This document shows, piece after piece, positions 32,613-39,094 of a stretch of DNA of 39,094 nt; the stretch's first letter is position 1, and each line of letters begins with the position of its first letter. A program made the position numbers and the translations under genes. The DNA is from JACNIV01 sp965370415 (lineage in GTDB: Bacteria; Cloacimonadota; Cloacimonadia; Cloacimonadales; TCS61). Under the pieces are notes generated by a model. That model was not told the DNA's origin, searched no databases, and saw only the letters and a program-made list of their open reading frames with translations. The DNA lies in the NCBI GenBank assembly GCA_965370415.1, contig CBDUTJ010000028.1, positions 1-39,094 of the forward strand. The letters are read 5' to 3'.

Positions 32613-33098
32613 ATGCAGATATCAAATTCAGGAAAAGCTAATGACGCTGTCCGTATAAAGGCATACCAGTCCGCAGGACTCGTGGCACATACGAGAATTT
32701 TGGCAAGAATTGCTCAAGGTGAAAAGGATGAAATGAGAGTGGTGACGCTAGCCACTGCAACTATACTAATGGCTTCTGCTGCTTTGGAAGCGGTTTTATC
32801 TGAGGCGACATATATTCTCAAACCATCACTCTATGAAAATAAAGGGTTTCGCAAGAGTGGTGCTCCAACCAAATTTAAGAAACTAACTGGTCATCCATCG
32901 CAAGAAGCAACTGATTTATGGAACACTCGTATAGCAGTAGCACACGCTGAGCCAGATAACCCAAGAACACGTTTCGTAGGTATGAAACTTAATGCTCAAG
33001 GCGCAGAATGGGCAGCAAGTTGTATAGAAAAAATATCGAAAGAGATCTGGGGTACATCTATGCCAAAATGGTTCTCAGAACCTACTGGTATAGTATAA
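32613..33098 (+). CDS. Hypothetical protein with possible HEPN-like motif
   Basis: I do not recognise this 161-aa, largely helical protein. Helix 1 includes RIKAYQSAGLVAHTRILARI and helix 2 TLATATILMASAALEAVLSE. Near residue 106 there is R106-x4-H111 (NTRIAVAHAEPDN), the spacing of the HEPN ribonuclease motif (Rx4-6H), after a long helix pair as in HEPN folds. This is suggestive only. GGGAG lies 8 nt before ATG 32613; longer frames begin inside the attC-like site and are unlikely. It is flanked by attC-like sites on both sides, so it is probably a cassette gene, and it looks richer in G+C than its neighbours. Confidence 0.7.
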   Translation: MQISNSGKANDAVRIKAYQSAGLVAHTRILARIAQGEKDEMRVVTLATATILMASAALEAVLSEATYILKPSLYENKGFRKSGAPTKFKKLTGHPSQEATDLWNTRIAVAHAEPDNPRTRFVGMKLNAQGAEWAASCIEKISKEIWGTSMPKWFSEPTGIV

Positions 33099-33158
33099 CA
33101 TACCTCTGAAACGGACGGTCCACCTTACATTAAACGTTGAATAAGAAATGAAAGAAAC

Positions 33159-33229
33159 ACATAACATATCGTTGCACCTGATATTTTTTCCGCTACGCTC
33201 CAAAATGCAGGTGAACTCAAGAGATAAAA
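33159..33229 (+). other. Integron attC-like recombination site 2 (degenerate right core)
   Basis: Left core ATAAC at 33161-33165; left box GTTGCACCTG at 33171-33180 faces CAGGTGAAC at 33208-33216. They pair along their whole length except for one extra G on the left, the same extrahelical position as in site 1. The stem continues with ATTTT against AAAAT. The right core reads GATAAAA instead of GTTRRRY, so the site may be inactive. It lies 60 bp after the HEPN-like gene. Confidence 0.6.
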
Positions 33230-33303
33230 GCTGCAAACAGTAAATCAGGGATAATTTTTATGGATATTCAAACAATCTCATCAAACAGAAGGAGATAAAA
33301 AAA

Positions 33304-33507
33304 ATGAACATTAAAGAATTACTCATTAACTTTGTAATCACGTTCGCTGTGACCCTGGTGGTTGCTGCAATAGTCACTTTTCTTTACAGTCTCATCGTTC
33401 ATGGAGCAGGTACCGTAGATTGGGAGACATCATTCCGTCTTGCCATCATTTTGGGCATCGTCCTCTCATGGACAAAGGCACGTGAAAGTAAGAAAAAAGA
33501 ACAATAG
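33304..33507 (+). CDS. Small two-TM membrane protein
   Basis: A 67-aa protein with two hydrophobic segments (residues 7-32, LINFVITFAVTLVVAAIVTF, and 45-57, LAIILGIVLSW) joined by HGAGTVDWETSFR, and a basic tail KARESKKKEQ. AAGGAG precedes the ATG at good spacing. Its function is unknown. It lies downstream of attC-like site 2 in the same orientation as the other cassette-like genes and converges with the following minus-strand operon, with 7 bp between stop codons. Confidence 0.72.
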   Translation: MNIKELLINFVITFAVTLVVAAIVTFLYSLIVHGAGTVDWETSFRLAIILGIVLSWTKARESKKKEQ

Positions 33508-33514
33508 CATATAG

Positions 33515-33805
33515 TTAGGTTCTTACTTCACATCGCTCAGCTAAAAGTGTGCTATCATTCGCCCTTTGTAAAGTAGTGAACTGCAAGATGTGGCGTCTTT
33601 CAAATGGCTTGAAAATTACCCAAAAAAGCAGAGCTGTCCACCCGAACTCCAATACAATGCCTGATATCAGAATCTCTCTGATCGTGTTGTTGTATTGAGG
33701 ATTAAAAAACGCTCTCAGGAGACCGATGCCATAGACAGCATTAATGATAGTGCCACTGAGAGCGACAATTACGATAATATTTTTTCTAATTCGGATATTG
33801 TTCAT
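33515..33805 (-). CDS. Small hypothetical membrane protein, last gene of the TetR-led operon
   Basis: A 96-aa protein with two hydrophobic segments (residues 9-32, IIVIVALSGTIINAVYGIGL, and 46-66, ILISGIVLEFGWTALLFWVI). No family is recognised. It starts 2 nt after the stop of the CPBP protease gene, so it should be co-translated. The C-terminal 25 residues (HILQFTTLQRANDSTLL onward) look unlike a folded domain and may be read-through into junction DNA next to the cassette island. That would mean the original C-terminus was replaced; this is inference. Confidence 0.6.
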   Translation of the reverse strand: MNNIRIRKNIIVIVALSGTIINAVYGIGLLRAFFNPQYNNTIREILISGIVLEFGWTALLFWVIFKPFERRHILQFTTLQRANDSTLLAERCEVRT

Positions 33806-33807
33806 TA

Positions 33808-34629
33808 CTATACTTCAATCATTTTATCCTGGAAAAAGAAACTTTTATTTCGTATAATGATAATCACTGCCACTACGCCTAACAAAAGAGTAAATATACA
33901 CTTACTTATCTGGTTGGCTTCAAATATTTCTGATGAATAATTTACAAGAATATGAAACAAAGCAACGAGAAAAATACTCCGTCCATTCCTGTAATATAAG
34001 TAATTCATGATAATGGCTAATGGAATTATCCCTACAAAAAAGTTAACTGCAAATATGGGATGCTGCTGCCAAAGGGAAATTTGGTATGAATTTTTTATAA
34101 AGAAAACCGGTAAATGCCAAGCACCCCATAAAACACCAAAAATCATACTTGTTTTAAACAGGTTGAATTTACTTGCCAGACTATCGACGCCATAACCTCT
34201 CCAACCCAATTCTTCAAGAAATGGCACCAGAACCAATATGATCATACTTAAAATTACTTCACCACTAAAGATTTTAAACTCTTCGGCAAATCGTAGTTGT
34301 TCTAATGGCTGACCAAACACTGTTGATATAAGTATTGAGATGACCATAGTTATAGGTAAAAAGAATAAGGTAAATGGAATAAAGTTTTTCTTGATTAATC
34401 TAAGATTATAGATTCTTTTCCTAAAATCAGCCCTGAAAGCTTTATCACTAAAACCAAACATCATGATTAAAGCAGCAATGTATGGTCCCATATATGCCAG
34501 TAGTAAAACAATGATATTCTTTTCAGCACCTTGATGGCTCTGCACCGCAAGAATAGCTCCGTTAATCCACGTGATTGCAAATGCTATTATAAAATAAATC
34601 GTGGGTTTGTACTTGTAATTGGTAATCAT
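33808..34629 (-). CDS. CPBP-family intramembrane metalloprotease (CAAX-like)
   Basis: A 273-aa polytopic membrane protein with the Abi/CPBP signature: E139-E140-x3-R144 in PFLEELGWRGYG, the second motif FGVLWGAWHLPVFF and the third LFHILVN. About eight hydrophobic segments are visible. Family members cleave prenylated or membrane peptides, or serve in bacteriocin self-immunity. It starts 9 nt after the serine hydrolase gene and ends 2 nt before the small membrane protein gene. AGGAGG precedes the ATG. The substrate is unknown. Confidence 0.9.
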   Translation of the reverse strand: MITNYKYKPTIYFIIAFAITWINGAILAVQSHQGAEKNIIVLLLAYMGPYIAALIMMFGFSDKAFRADFRKRIYNLRLIKKNFIPFTLFFLPITMVISILISTVFGQPLEQLRFAEEFKIFSGEVILSMIILVLVPFLEELGWRGYGVDSLASKFNLFKTSMIFGVLWGAWHLPVFFIKNSYQISLWQQHPIFAVNFFVGIIPLAIIMNYLYYRNGRSIFLVALFHILVNYSSEIFEANQISKCIFTLLLGVVAVIIIIRNKSFFFQDKMIEV

Positions 34630-34638
34630 TTTTTCCTC

Positions 34639-35910
34639 CTATTTTTTTAAATGATTATTGTTCTTAAATTTTTCTTGTTCAATAACAACTTTTGCCAGAT
34701 TATTCTCCATTTCCATAAATATCTTCGTCGAGCCATCAACGATTCCAATGTCCGTATTGATTTGGAAAGCAATGGCAACACCATATTCAGGATAGTAACG
34801 AAGGCTGGAACAGTAACCCGGTATCCATCCACTGTGACCGTATGTTGTTCCAAACGGACCATTTTCGTGGACGGCAACAGCAACACCATATCGCGTGTCC
34901 AGATCATTATCGCTGATCGGTACCGACTGCAGGAGATCCTTCAGATAGTCGCCCTTTATCGCTTTACCTTCGTAGAGTGCTTTTGCCCAAATTACCAGAT
35001 CTTTCGGATTGCTGACTAATCCTCCACCTGTCCATTCAAGACCGGGATGCCAAGCCATAACCCCAGAACGAAGAGTCGTTTTTGGGGGTAAGTCAAAAGC
35101 ATTGTCCGGTGACATGTAACCTGCGGCAAGTCCGGGCAACTCAAGCCGATCAGATGGCGTGGTTAATGTAAGATTTAGCAGTTCAAGAAATCGTTGAGTG
35201 ACTTCTTTATAGTAACTGTGTCCGGTGACCGCTTCGATAATCAGACCAACGAGAATGTATCCGGTATCGCTATAGTGCCAGCCTTCTCCTGCTTTGAACA
35301 AGGGTGGTTGATCCAACACAAATGTAATCAGGGTTTCCGGGAGAAAAGGATTAGTGCATGTGTGCCAGTTTTCACGAAACGCGTGTATAAAGGGCTCTAT
35401 ATCAACATGATTTGCTATGCCGGAACTGTGAGTCAGAAGCTGACGCAACGTGATCATATCGTGATTAGGCAGGCGCGAAAACCACGGTCGATCACCAAGC
35501 CATTTCGATATTGGATCGTCGAGGCTCAATACATCTTCCTGTGCAAGTGCGATAATGGTTGCTCCCACAAAGGTTTTACCGATACTTGCTGCGAGCATGC
35601 GTGATTGCGGCATTATTGGAATCTCTAATTCAACGTCAGCCAGACCAATTGCGACAACCTCGACCGTTCCGTCCGGCAGAATGTAGGCGGCAGTTGCACC
35701 CGGAAATTTGTATTGATCATGAAGCATTTCAAGCTCCAACTGAAATCGCACCTTCAAAGTCATCGGGTTCGCAGGTTTGTGATGGTAGATTACCTTCACG
35801 ATCACCAGACTGGCTAAGATAAGCGAGATTAGCACTATTCGACGTCGGTGTGCCATCAACATTTTTCCTGTTTTACGCATAGCATATTTGATCTTGTTCA
35901 TGATTTCCAT
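34639..35910 (-). CDS. Membrane-anchored serine hydrolase (class C beta-lactamase / PBP4*-like fold)
   Basis: A 423-aa protein with an N-terminal membrane anchor (residues 25-41, IVLISLILASLVIVKVI) and an extracytoplasmic beta-lactamase/transpeptidase-like domain (PF00144). Active-site motifs: S109-IG-K112 (AASIGKTF), YSD in WHYSDTGYILVG replacing the usual YxN, and HSG in YGHSGWIPGY. Family members are esterases, D-aminopeptidases or carboxypeptidases, so antibiotic hydrolysis should not be assumed. AAGGA overlaps the ATG region; ATG 35901 is an alternative start. It is third in a TetR-led operon. G+C looks higher than in most of the window, which suggests transfer. Confidence 0.88.
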   Translation of the reverse strand: MEIMNKIKYAMRKTGKMLMAHRRRIVLISLILASLVIVKVIYHHKPANPMTLKVRFQLELEMLHDQYKFPGATAAYILPDGTVEVVAIGLADVELEIPIMPQSRMLAASIGKTFVGATIIALAQEDVLSLDDPISKWLGDRPWFSRLPNHDMITLRQLLTHSSGIANHVDIEPFIHAFRENWHTCTNPFLPETLITFVLDQPPLFKAGEGWHYSDTGYILVGLIIEAVTGHSYYKEVTQRFLELLNLTLTTPSDRLELPGLAAGYMSPDNAFDLPPKTTLRSGVMAWHPGLEWTGGGLVSNPKDLVIWAKALYEGKAIKGDYLKDLLQSVPISDNDLDTRYGVAVAVHENGPFGTTYGHSGWIPGYCSSLRYYPEYGVAIAFQINTDIGIVDGSTKIFMEMENNLAKVVIEQEKFKNNNHLKK

Positions 35911-35919
35911 TATCCTTTC

Positions 35920-36876
35920 TTAGAATTGATACATGCCTTCTATAGACAAAAAATAGCCCTCACCAATATCCCTTGTATCTTCTTCCCTGTAGAGTTCTCT
36001 TCCTTGAAAAGCAAAGCCACCGGTTATTTTCAGCAACGAGAGATCGATCGTCCCGAATATAGCATTGTAATGTACTTCAATAGATTCATCTTCTTCAAGA
36101 TAGACTACTTCATATTCACCAAGATTGAATGCCCCGTAATTGTCATTTTTTACACCCACCGATATTCCGGCAAAATCACCCATCGGATGGTCTACAGGAA
36201 AAAAGCGATAAGCCAGAGAGCATTCAAAGATCAGGTCGCGTATATCTCTAAACTGATCCGTTCTGCATTCTCCGATAAAGCGGAATTGACTTTTGGGTCC
36301 AATTACAAGATCAATATTAGGGGATGTTAAAAATTCAAACTTGGTTTCGATATACTTGGAATTGTATTTCATGCGGATAAGAGGAACCGGTATAAGCGGC
36401 CATGGCTTGCCGTTTGAAAGCTCAATCCCAAAATCGCTTACCGCCAGACCTCCACCAAGTACGAGAGAATAGTTCTGGCGTTGAACCAGTTCATAACCGT
36501 ACGCTACAGCGGTCTGGAAGGTTTTTAATCCGCCATACACCGGCTGGCCTGATTCACTCTTGAAGATTCCCAGATATTGATGCCGATTTTTCTGAGCGTC
36601 ATAAAGAATATCAATGGAATGATATACTTTAGGATAATCAAACAACAACGGTTCCTCGAATGAATGTCGCGTATAAAGTCCGACAAACATTACATCATCA
36701 CTCATAACTACCAAACCGATACAAGGGGAGTAGATATTCTGCGAATCTAAAGACAGAAAATCATACTTCAGTAACGGAATATAATGAGCTCCGTCTTTTT
36801 CTTGCTCATTTTGAGCAATTAGGGGCATCGTCAACGTAAATACAATTATCAACGATATTAATAATTTGTTTTTCAT
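35920..36876 (-). CDS. Outer-membrane-like hypothetical protein
   Basis: A 318-aa exported protein with a signal peptide (MKNKLLISLIIVFTLTMPLIAQ). The mature part alternates polar and hydrophobic residues in short strands (for example FAGISVGVKNDNYGAFNLG, YNAIFGTIDLSLLKITGGFAF) and ends in an aromatic residue (EGMYQF), as outer-membrane beta-barrels do. No family is recognised. AGGAG precedes the ATG. It lies 36 nt downstream of the TetR gene and 9 nt upstream of the serine hydrolase gene. Confidence 0.72.
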   Translation of the reverse strand: MKNKLLISLIIVFTLTMPLIAQNEQEKDGAHYIPLLKYDFLSLDSQNIYSPCIGLVVMSDDVMFVGLYTRHSFEEPLLFDYPKVYHSIDILYDAQKNRHQYLGIFKSESGQPVYGGLKTFQTAVAYGYELVQRQNYSLVLGGGLAVSDFGIELSNGKPWPLIPVPLIRMKYNSKYIETKFEFLTSPNIDLVIGPKSQFRFIGECRTDQFRDIRDLIFECSLAYRFFPVDHPMGDFAGISVGVKNDNYGAFNLGEYEVVYLEEDESIEVHYNAIFGTIDLSLLKITGGFAFQGRELYREEDTRDIGEGYFLSIEGMYQF

Positions 36877-36912
36877 AACTTTTTTCTCCTACTATTTTTT
36901 TTGTTTCTGTTT

Positions 36913-37614
36913 TTAATTTTTTAATATTTTTAGATACTGTTCCAACATCTTGTCCGATAGTGTGATGTCGGCAACTGTATTTTTATCAATATCCAGAAGT
37001 TGTGCTAGAACGTAAGTGAATCCCTGTATCACGTCTTTGATACGTTCTTCCGCCAAAGATCTATTTTCTTCGGATAAAATACGGTTTAGTTGCTCACTCA
37101 TTCCGGTATCGATGTGATGGATAAAAACAGCCATAGCCTCTGCAGAACCGGGGAAAGCACACTCTCCATTTTCTCTTCCTTCATCAAAGAGTGGAGCGAA
37201 AACATCAATATAAACCTTTTCACTATAATTATCTAGAAGTTTCCCTAATGCCGCATTTTCAATGCCACTGGATTTCAGGGATTTTCCTTTCGAAAAAGTG
37301 GCAAAGGCGGTATTCATCTGAGAATTCCGAGCTATGGTCATAATGCGCCGCAGCTTCTCTATCATTGAAGGTGCAGGATCCTCGACAATTGGAAGGAATG
37401 TCTCCTTTAAGTAGATATAATGGCGATAACATATCCTTTTGAGTACCTCCTCCTTTGATTTGAAGTGGTGGTAGAGGGCTCCTTTGGAGAGACCGCAACG
37501 TTCGGCGATATTATGAATAGTTGTCTTTTCATATCCCAGTTCATAAAAGAGTTCTTTGGCAACCCGAAGAATATCGGCGACAGTTTCTTCTTTCTGTTTT
37601 TCTCGTTTATTCAA
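36913..37614 (-). CDS. TetR/AcrR-family transcriptional regulator, TTG start
   Basis: A 233-aa repressor-type regulator. The N-terminal DNA-binding domain is plain: ILRVAKELFYELGYEKTTI followed by the helix-turn-helix HNIAERCGLSKGALYHHFKS (residues 34-53). The C-terminal ligand-binding helices are diverged. The start is TTG at 37614, supported by a near-perfect AAGGAGGTGA 4 nt upstream and the absence of an in-frame ATG before the DNA-binding helices. It leads a five-gene minus-strand operon. A palindrome at 37652-37668, 38 bp upstream, is a candidate autoregulatory operator. Confidence 0.9.
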   Translation of the reverse strand: MNKREKQKEETVADILRVAKELFYELGYEKTTIHNIAERCGLSKGALYHHFKSKEEVLKRICYRHYIYLKETFLPIVEDPAPSMIEKLRRIMTIARNSQMNTAFATFSKGKSLKSSGIENAALGKLLDNYSEKVYIDVFAPLFDEGRENGECAFPGSAEAMAVFIHHIDTGMSEQLNRILSEENRSLAEERIKDVIQGFTYVLAQLLDIDKNTVADITLSDKMLEQYLKILKN

Positions 37615-37651
37615 TATTCACCTCCTTAATTTCTAACCGCCTAACGCTCAC

Positions 37652-37668
37652 TGACTGAACGACGGTCA
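37652..37668. promoter_or_regulatory. Candidate TetR operator
   Basis: The imperfect palindrome TGACTGAACGACGGTCA has half-sites TGACTG and CGGTCA, close to the TGACCG half-sites bound by many TetR proteins. On the minus strand a possible -35 TTGACG at 37696-37691 lies just upstream, so a protein bound here would cover the start of transcription of the TetR operon. Confidence 0.45.
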
Positions 37669-37780
37669 ATAAGAAATTTAGCATTAATATCGTCAAGAAA
37701 AATATTGTTAGTCACCTCTACTTAGTAGCTAACTTATAGAGATATGGCTGGTTACATGCTGTAATTATTATTCGTAATTT

Positions 37781-38170
37781 CCAAAAACGAAAAAAATAAA
37801 GATTCCTTATATTCCTAAATTAGCTTCAAGAGCTGTTGACTCCTTAATTAATTATGATTGACTAGGTAATGTGCGTGAACTGGAAAATGTTATCGAGCGA
37901 GCATTAATACTGAATCCTGATAATTTATCTTTTGATCATTTAAAACGGACAACAGAACAAAATAACATAATTATATCAGATCATGATGAAGTTTTGGAAA
38001 CACTTGATGTTGTTACTTCACGTTATATTGAAAGAACATTAGTCATCACTAAAGGCAAAATTAATGGTAAGAATGGAGCAGCGGAAATACTTGGAATTAA
38101 TCCAAATACACTTAGAAATCGAATGAAGAAGTTAGGAATTGGATATGGTAGAAAAATTAATAATAGATGA
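37781..38170 (+). pseudogene. Remnant of a sigma-54-dependent (NtrC-type) activator gene
   Basis: Reading frame 2 of this stretch gives the C-terminal end of an NtrC-family regulator. The end of the AAA+ domain reads IPKLASRAVDSLINYD, then a TGA stop (37859-37861) where the family has Trp, then LGNVRELENVIERAL with Leu for the conserved Pro of WPGNVREL. A linker and a Fis-type helix-turn-helix (GAAEILGINPNTLRNRMKKLGI) follow. The receiver and most of the AAA+ domain are absent; a stop at 37775 closes the frame upstream. The apparent ORF from GTG 37871 (99 aa) has no ribosome binding site. I read it as a truncated, decaying gene. Confidence 0.82.
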
Positions 38171-38223
38171 AGATTTATGATGTTAAAAATAGAGTAAACA
38201 ATTAAACTTGCAAGAAATTTAAT

Positions 38224-38253
38224 AAAAAAAGCCGGATCATTTCTAACCCGGCT
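38224..38253 (-). terminator. Intrinsic terminator of the small outer-membrane protein gene
   Basis: AGCCGG at 38230-38235 pairs with CCGGCT at 38248-38253 across a 12-nt loop; on the minus strand seven T residues follow. It lies 21 nt past the stop codon at 38275. Confidence 0.85.
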
Positions 38254-38274
38254 ATATTGTTTTGTTTTATCTTT

Positions 38275-38829
38275 TTATAATTTGAAAGAAAGTCCTAAAT
38301 TTAAGTATCCAAAACCATATCCTAATTCGGTATATATTGCCATGTTAGGATTGAAGAAATACCTTGCTCCACAATAGAAACCATACATCATATAACTGCT
38401 TTTTGCTGAGTATCCAGTGAGAGTGTAATTCGAAGGTTCCTTTACTGATACGATATTATAACCTAACATCAATCCACCGTACGGATCAATTTTGTCTGAT
38501 TTCATTTTAAGATGGTAAGCAGCACGAGCACCTAACATAAAATATGTATAAGTCCACTTCCATTCGTCTGTGTACCAACTCCAATCATATTCAGATTTGC
38601 TGTATCCAATAAGTCCTCCAAATGATATTGGGTATCCTTCAATCTCTTTTGCGATATCAACACTCACACTTATGGGAGGTATTACTATATCTCCGTAAAC
38701 GCCTGCCACTCCAAATCCTAAACCAGCTTGAACGATCTTTTCACCCGGTTGAAATGCTGTTGGATATTCAGCATTTAAATTAACGATCAATATACAAACG
38801 AATAACAAAACACCAAATGTTCTTTTCAT
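38275..38829 (-). CDS. Small outer-membrane beta-barrel-like protein
   Basis: A 184-aa exported protein with a signal peptide (MKRTFGVLLFVCILIVNLNA). The mature domain resembles small eight-stranded OmpA/OmpW-like barrels, with repeated amphipathic strands (QAGLGFGVAGVYGD, YTYFMLGARAAYHLKM, DPYGGLMLGYNIVSV, SYMMYGFYCGARYFF, MAIYTELGYGFGYL), ending in LSFKL. I chose ATG 38829 because GGAGGAGG lies about 5 nt upstream; the longer frame starts at TTG. The gene has its own promoter (38897-38925) and terminator, so it is a single-gene unit. The function is unknown. Confidence 0.85.
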   Translation of the reverse strand: MKRTFGVLLFVCILIVNLNAEYPTAFQPGEKIVQAGLGFGVAGVYGDIVIPPISVSVDIAKEIEGYPISFGGLIGYSKSEYDWSWYTDEWKWTYTYFMLGARAAYHLKMKSDKIDPYGGLMLGYNIVSVKEPSNYTLTGYSAKSSYMMYGFYCGARYFFNPNMAIYTELGYGFGYLNLGLSFKL

Positions 38830-38896
38830 ATTTCCTCCTCCTTTCAATAAACCTTATTGTTTACCAGTTCTTTTTAATGCTTTTTCTAATAACTGT

Positions 38897-38925
38897 TAAT
38901 ATTTTTTTATTTTTATATATGTCAA
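38897..38925 (-). promoter_or_regulatory. Promoter of the small outer-membrane protein gene
   Basis: On the minus strand, a consensus TTGACA (38925-38920), a 17-bp very AT-rich spacer and TATTAA (38902-38897), about 68 bp before the ATG. It is the best promoter match in the window. Confidence 0.5.
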
Positions 38926-38988
38926 GTTATTCAAAATAATTATTTTAAAAAATGTTCATACATGTTAATAGTTTATTGTATTATTATA

Positions 38989-39013
38989 ATAAAAGCGCTC
39001 CCTTTGGGGAGCG
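38989..39013 (-). terminator. rRNA operon terminator
   Basis: CGCTCCC at 38996-39002 pairs with GGGAGCG at 39007-39013 around a 4-nt loop; TTTTATTAT follows on the minus strand. It lies about 26 nt beyond the end of the 5S rRNA. Confidence 0.88.
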
Positions 39014-39039
39014 TTAGTAAGATAGAAAGAGCTTTTAGT

Positions 39040-39094
39040 GATGGCGGCGACCTACTCTTCCACACCGTCGCCAGTGCAGTACCATCGGCGCTGG
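39040..39094 (-). rRNA. rrf: 5S ribosomal RNA, 3' part (cut by window edge)
   Basis: On the minus strand the last bases read CCAGCGCCGATGGTACTG, then GGCGACGGTGTGGAAGAGTA and GGTCGCCGCCATCAC, the conserved 3' half of bacterial 5S rRNA. Only about 55 of roughly 115 nt are present. The rest of the rRNA operon should lie beyond the right edge. The exact 3' end (39037-39042) is estimated. Confidence 0.93.

Noticed and set aside
34639..35910. Beta-lactamase resistance gene
   Set aside because: It has an N-terminal membrane anchor and YSD in place of YxN. It fits the broad serine hydrolase family, and antibiotic hydrolysis cannot be inferred.
37871..38170. An intact 99-aa helix-turn-helix regulator
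   Set aside because: The frame continues upstream through a TGA into recognisable NtrC sequence, GTG has no ribosome binding site, and conserved Trp and Pro are lost. It is listed as a pseudogene.
1..39094. tRNA genes and riboswitches
   Set aside because: All gaps were read for cloverleaf arms (GTTCRANNC with acceptor pairing) and for long conserved leaders; none was convincing by eye.

Overview
The window is AT-rich, tightly packed bacterial DNA. It most likely comes from an uncultured member of the FCB group, and Candidatus Cloacimonadota is my best guess. The clues are a secreted lamin-tail protein with a C-terminal FlgD-like/sorting-type module (its YPNPFNPSTTI motif is typical of the FCB group), bacterial genes for archaeal-type ether lipids, a ferredoxin-fused EtfA, a SPOR/TPR protein, and an AURKAIP1/COX24-type micro ribosomal protein beside HU. 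No taxonomic marker is complete: lepA and the 5S rRNA gene are both cut by the window edges.

Layout. 1-5.0 kb: lepA (partial, minus) diverges from etfA and an amidohydrolase gene. A GxxExxY nuclease-like gene with inverted repeats follows, then queE. 5.0-10.4 kb (minus): an IMPACT/YigZ protein, a large SNF2 helicase, a small membrane protein and the secreted lamin-tail protein. 10.6-17.5 kb (plus): a housekeeping run of rho, peptidase U32, SPOR/TPR, mutS, DUF3795 and DUF523/TudS-like genes. 17.5-18.0 kb (minus): HU and the 31-aa ribosomal-type protein. 18.3-26.4 kb (plus): a long run with a Gfo/Idh oxidoreductase, a trans-prenyl diphosphate synthase (probably making GGPP), a UbiA-type DGGGP synthase, GGGP synthase, a CpsB-type PHP phosphatase, an SDR epimerase, a methyltransferase, a flippase-like membrane protein and a MoxR ATPase. 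This looks like an archaeal-type ether-lipid module next to polysaccharide or lipid-decoration genes. 26.5-28.6 kb (plus): a MarR, OsmC, thioredoxin-like and TPR redox operon ending in a strong terminator.

28.6-29.2 kb is a non-coding, repeat-rich stretch, followed by hutI (minus). 30.6-33.5 kb (plus) is an accessory island. It has a DUF6338 membrane protein with a proline-rich micropeptide, a 49-aa basic protein translationally coupled to a TIR/deoxyribosyltransferase-like protein, a possible HEPN-like protein and a small membrane protein. The genes are separated by sequences with the architecture of integron attC sites (inverse core sites, unpaired spacer, extrahelical G), so I read this stretch as a short integron-like cassette array without a visible integrase. 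It is the best candidate here for an undescribed system. 33.5-37.6 kb (minus) is a TetR-led operon with an outer-membrane-like protein, a serine hydrolase, a CPBP protease and a small membrane protein. 37.8-38.2 kb holds the decayed 3' end of a sigma-54 activator gene. The window ends with a small outer-membrane protein gene and the 3' end of a 5S rRNA gene, both minus.

Five gene junctions share a TAATG stop-start overlap and two share ATGA, so translational coupling is common. All identifications come from reading motifs by eye; no database search was run.
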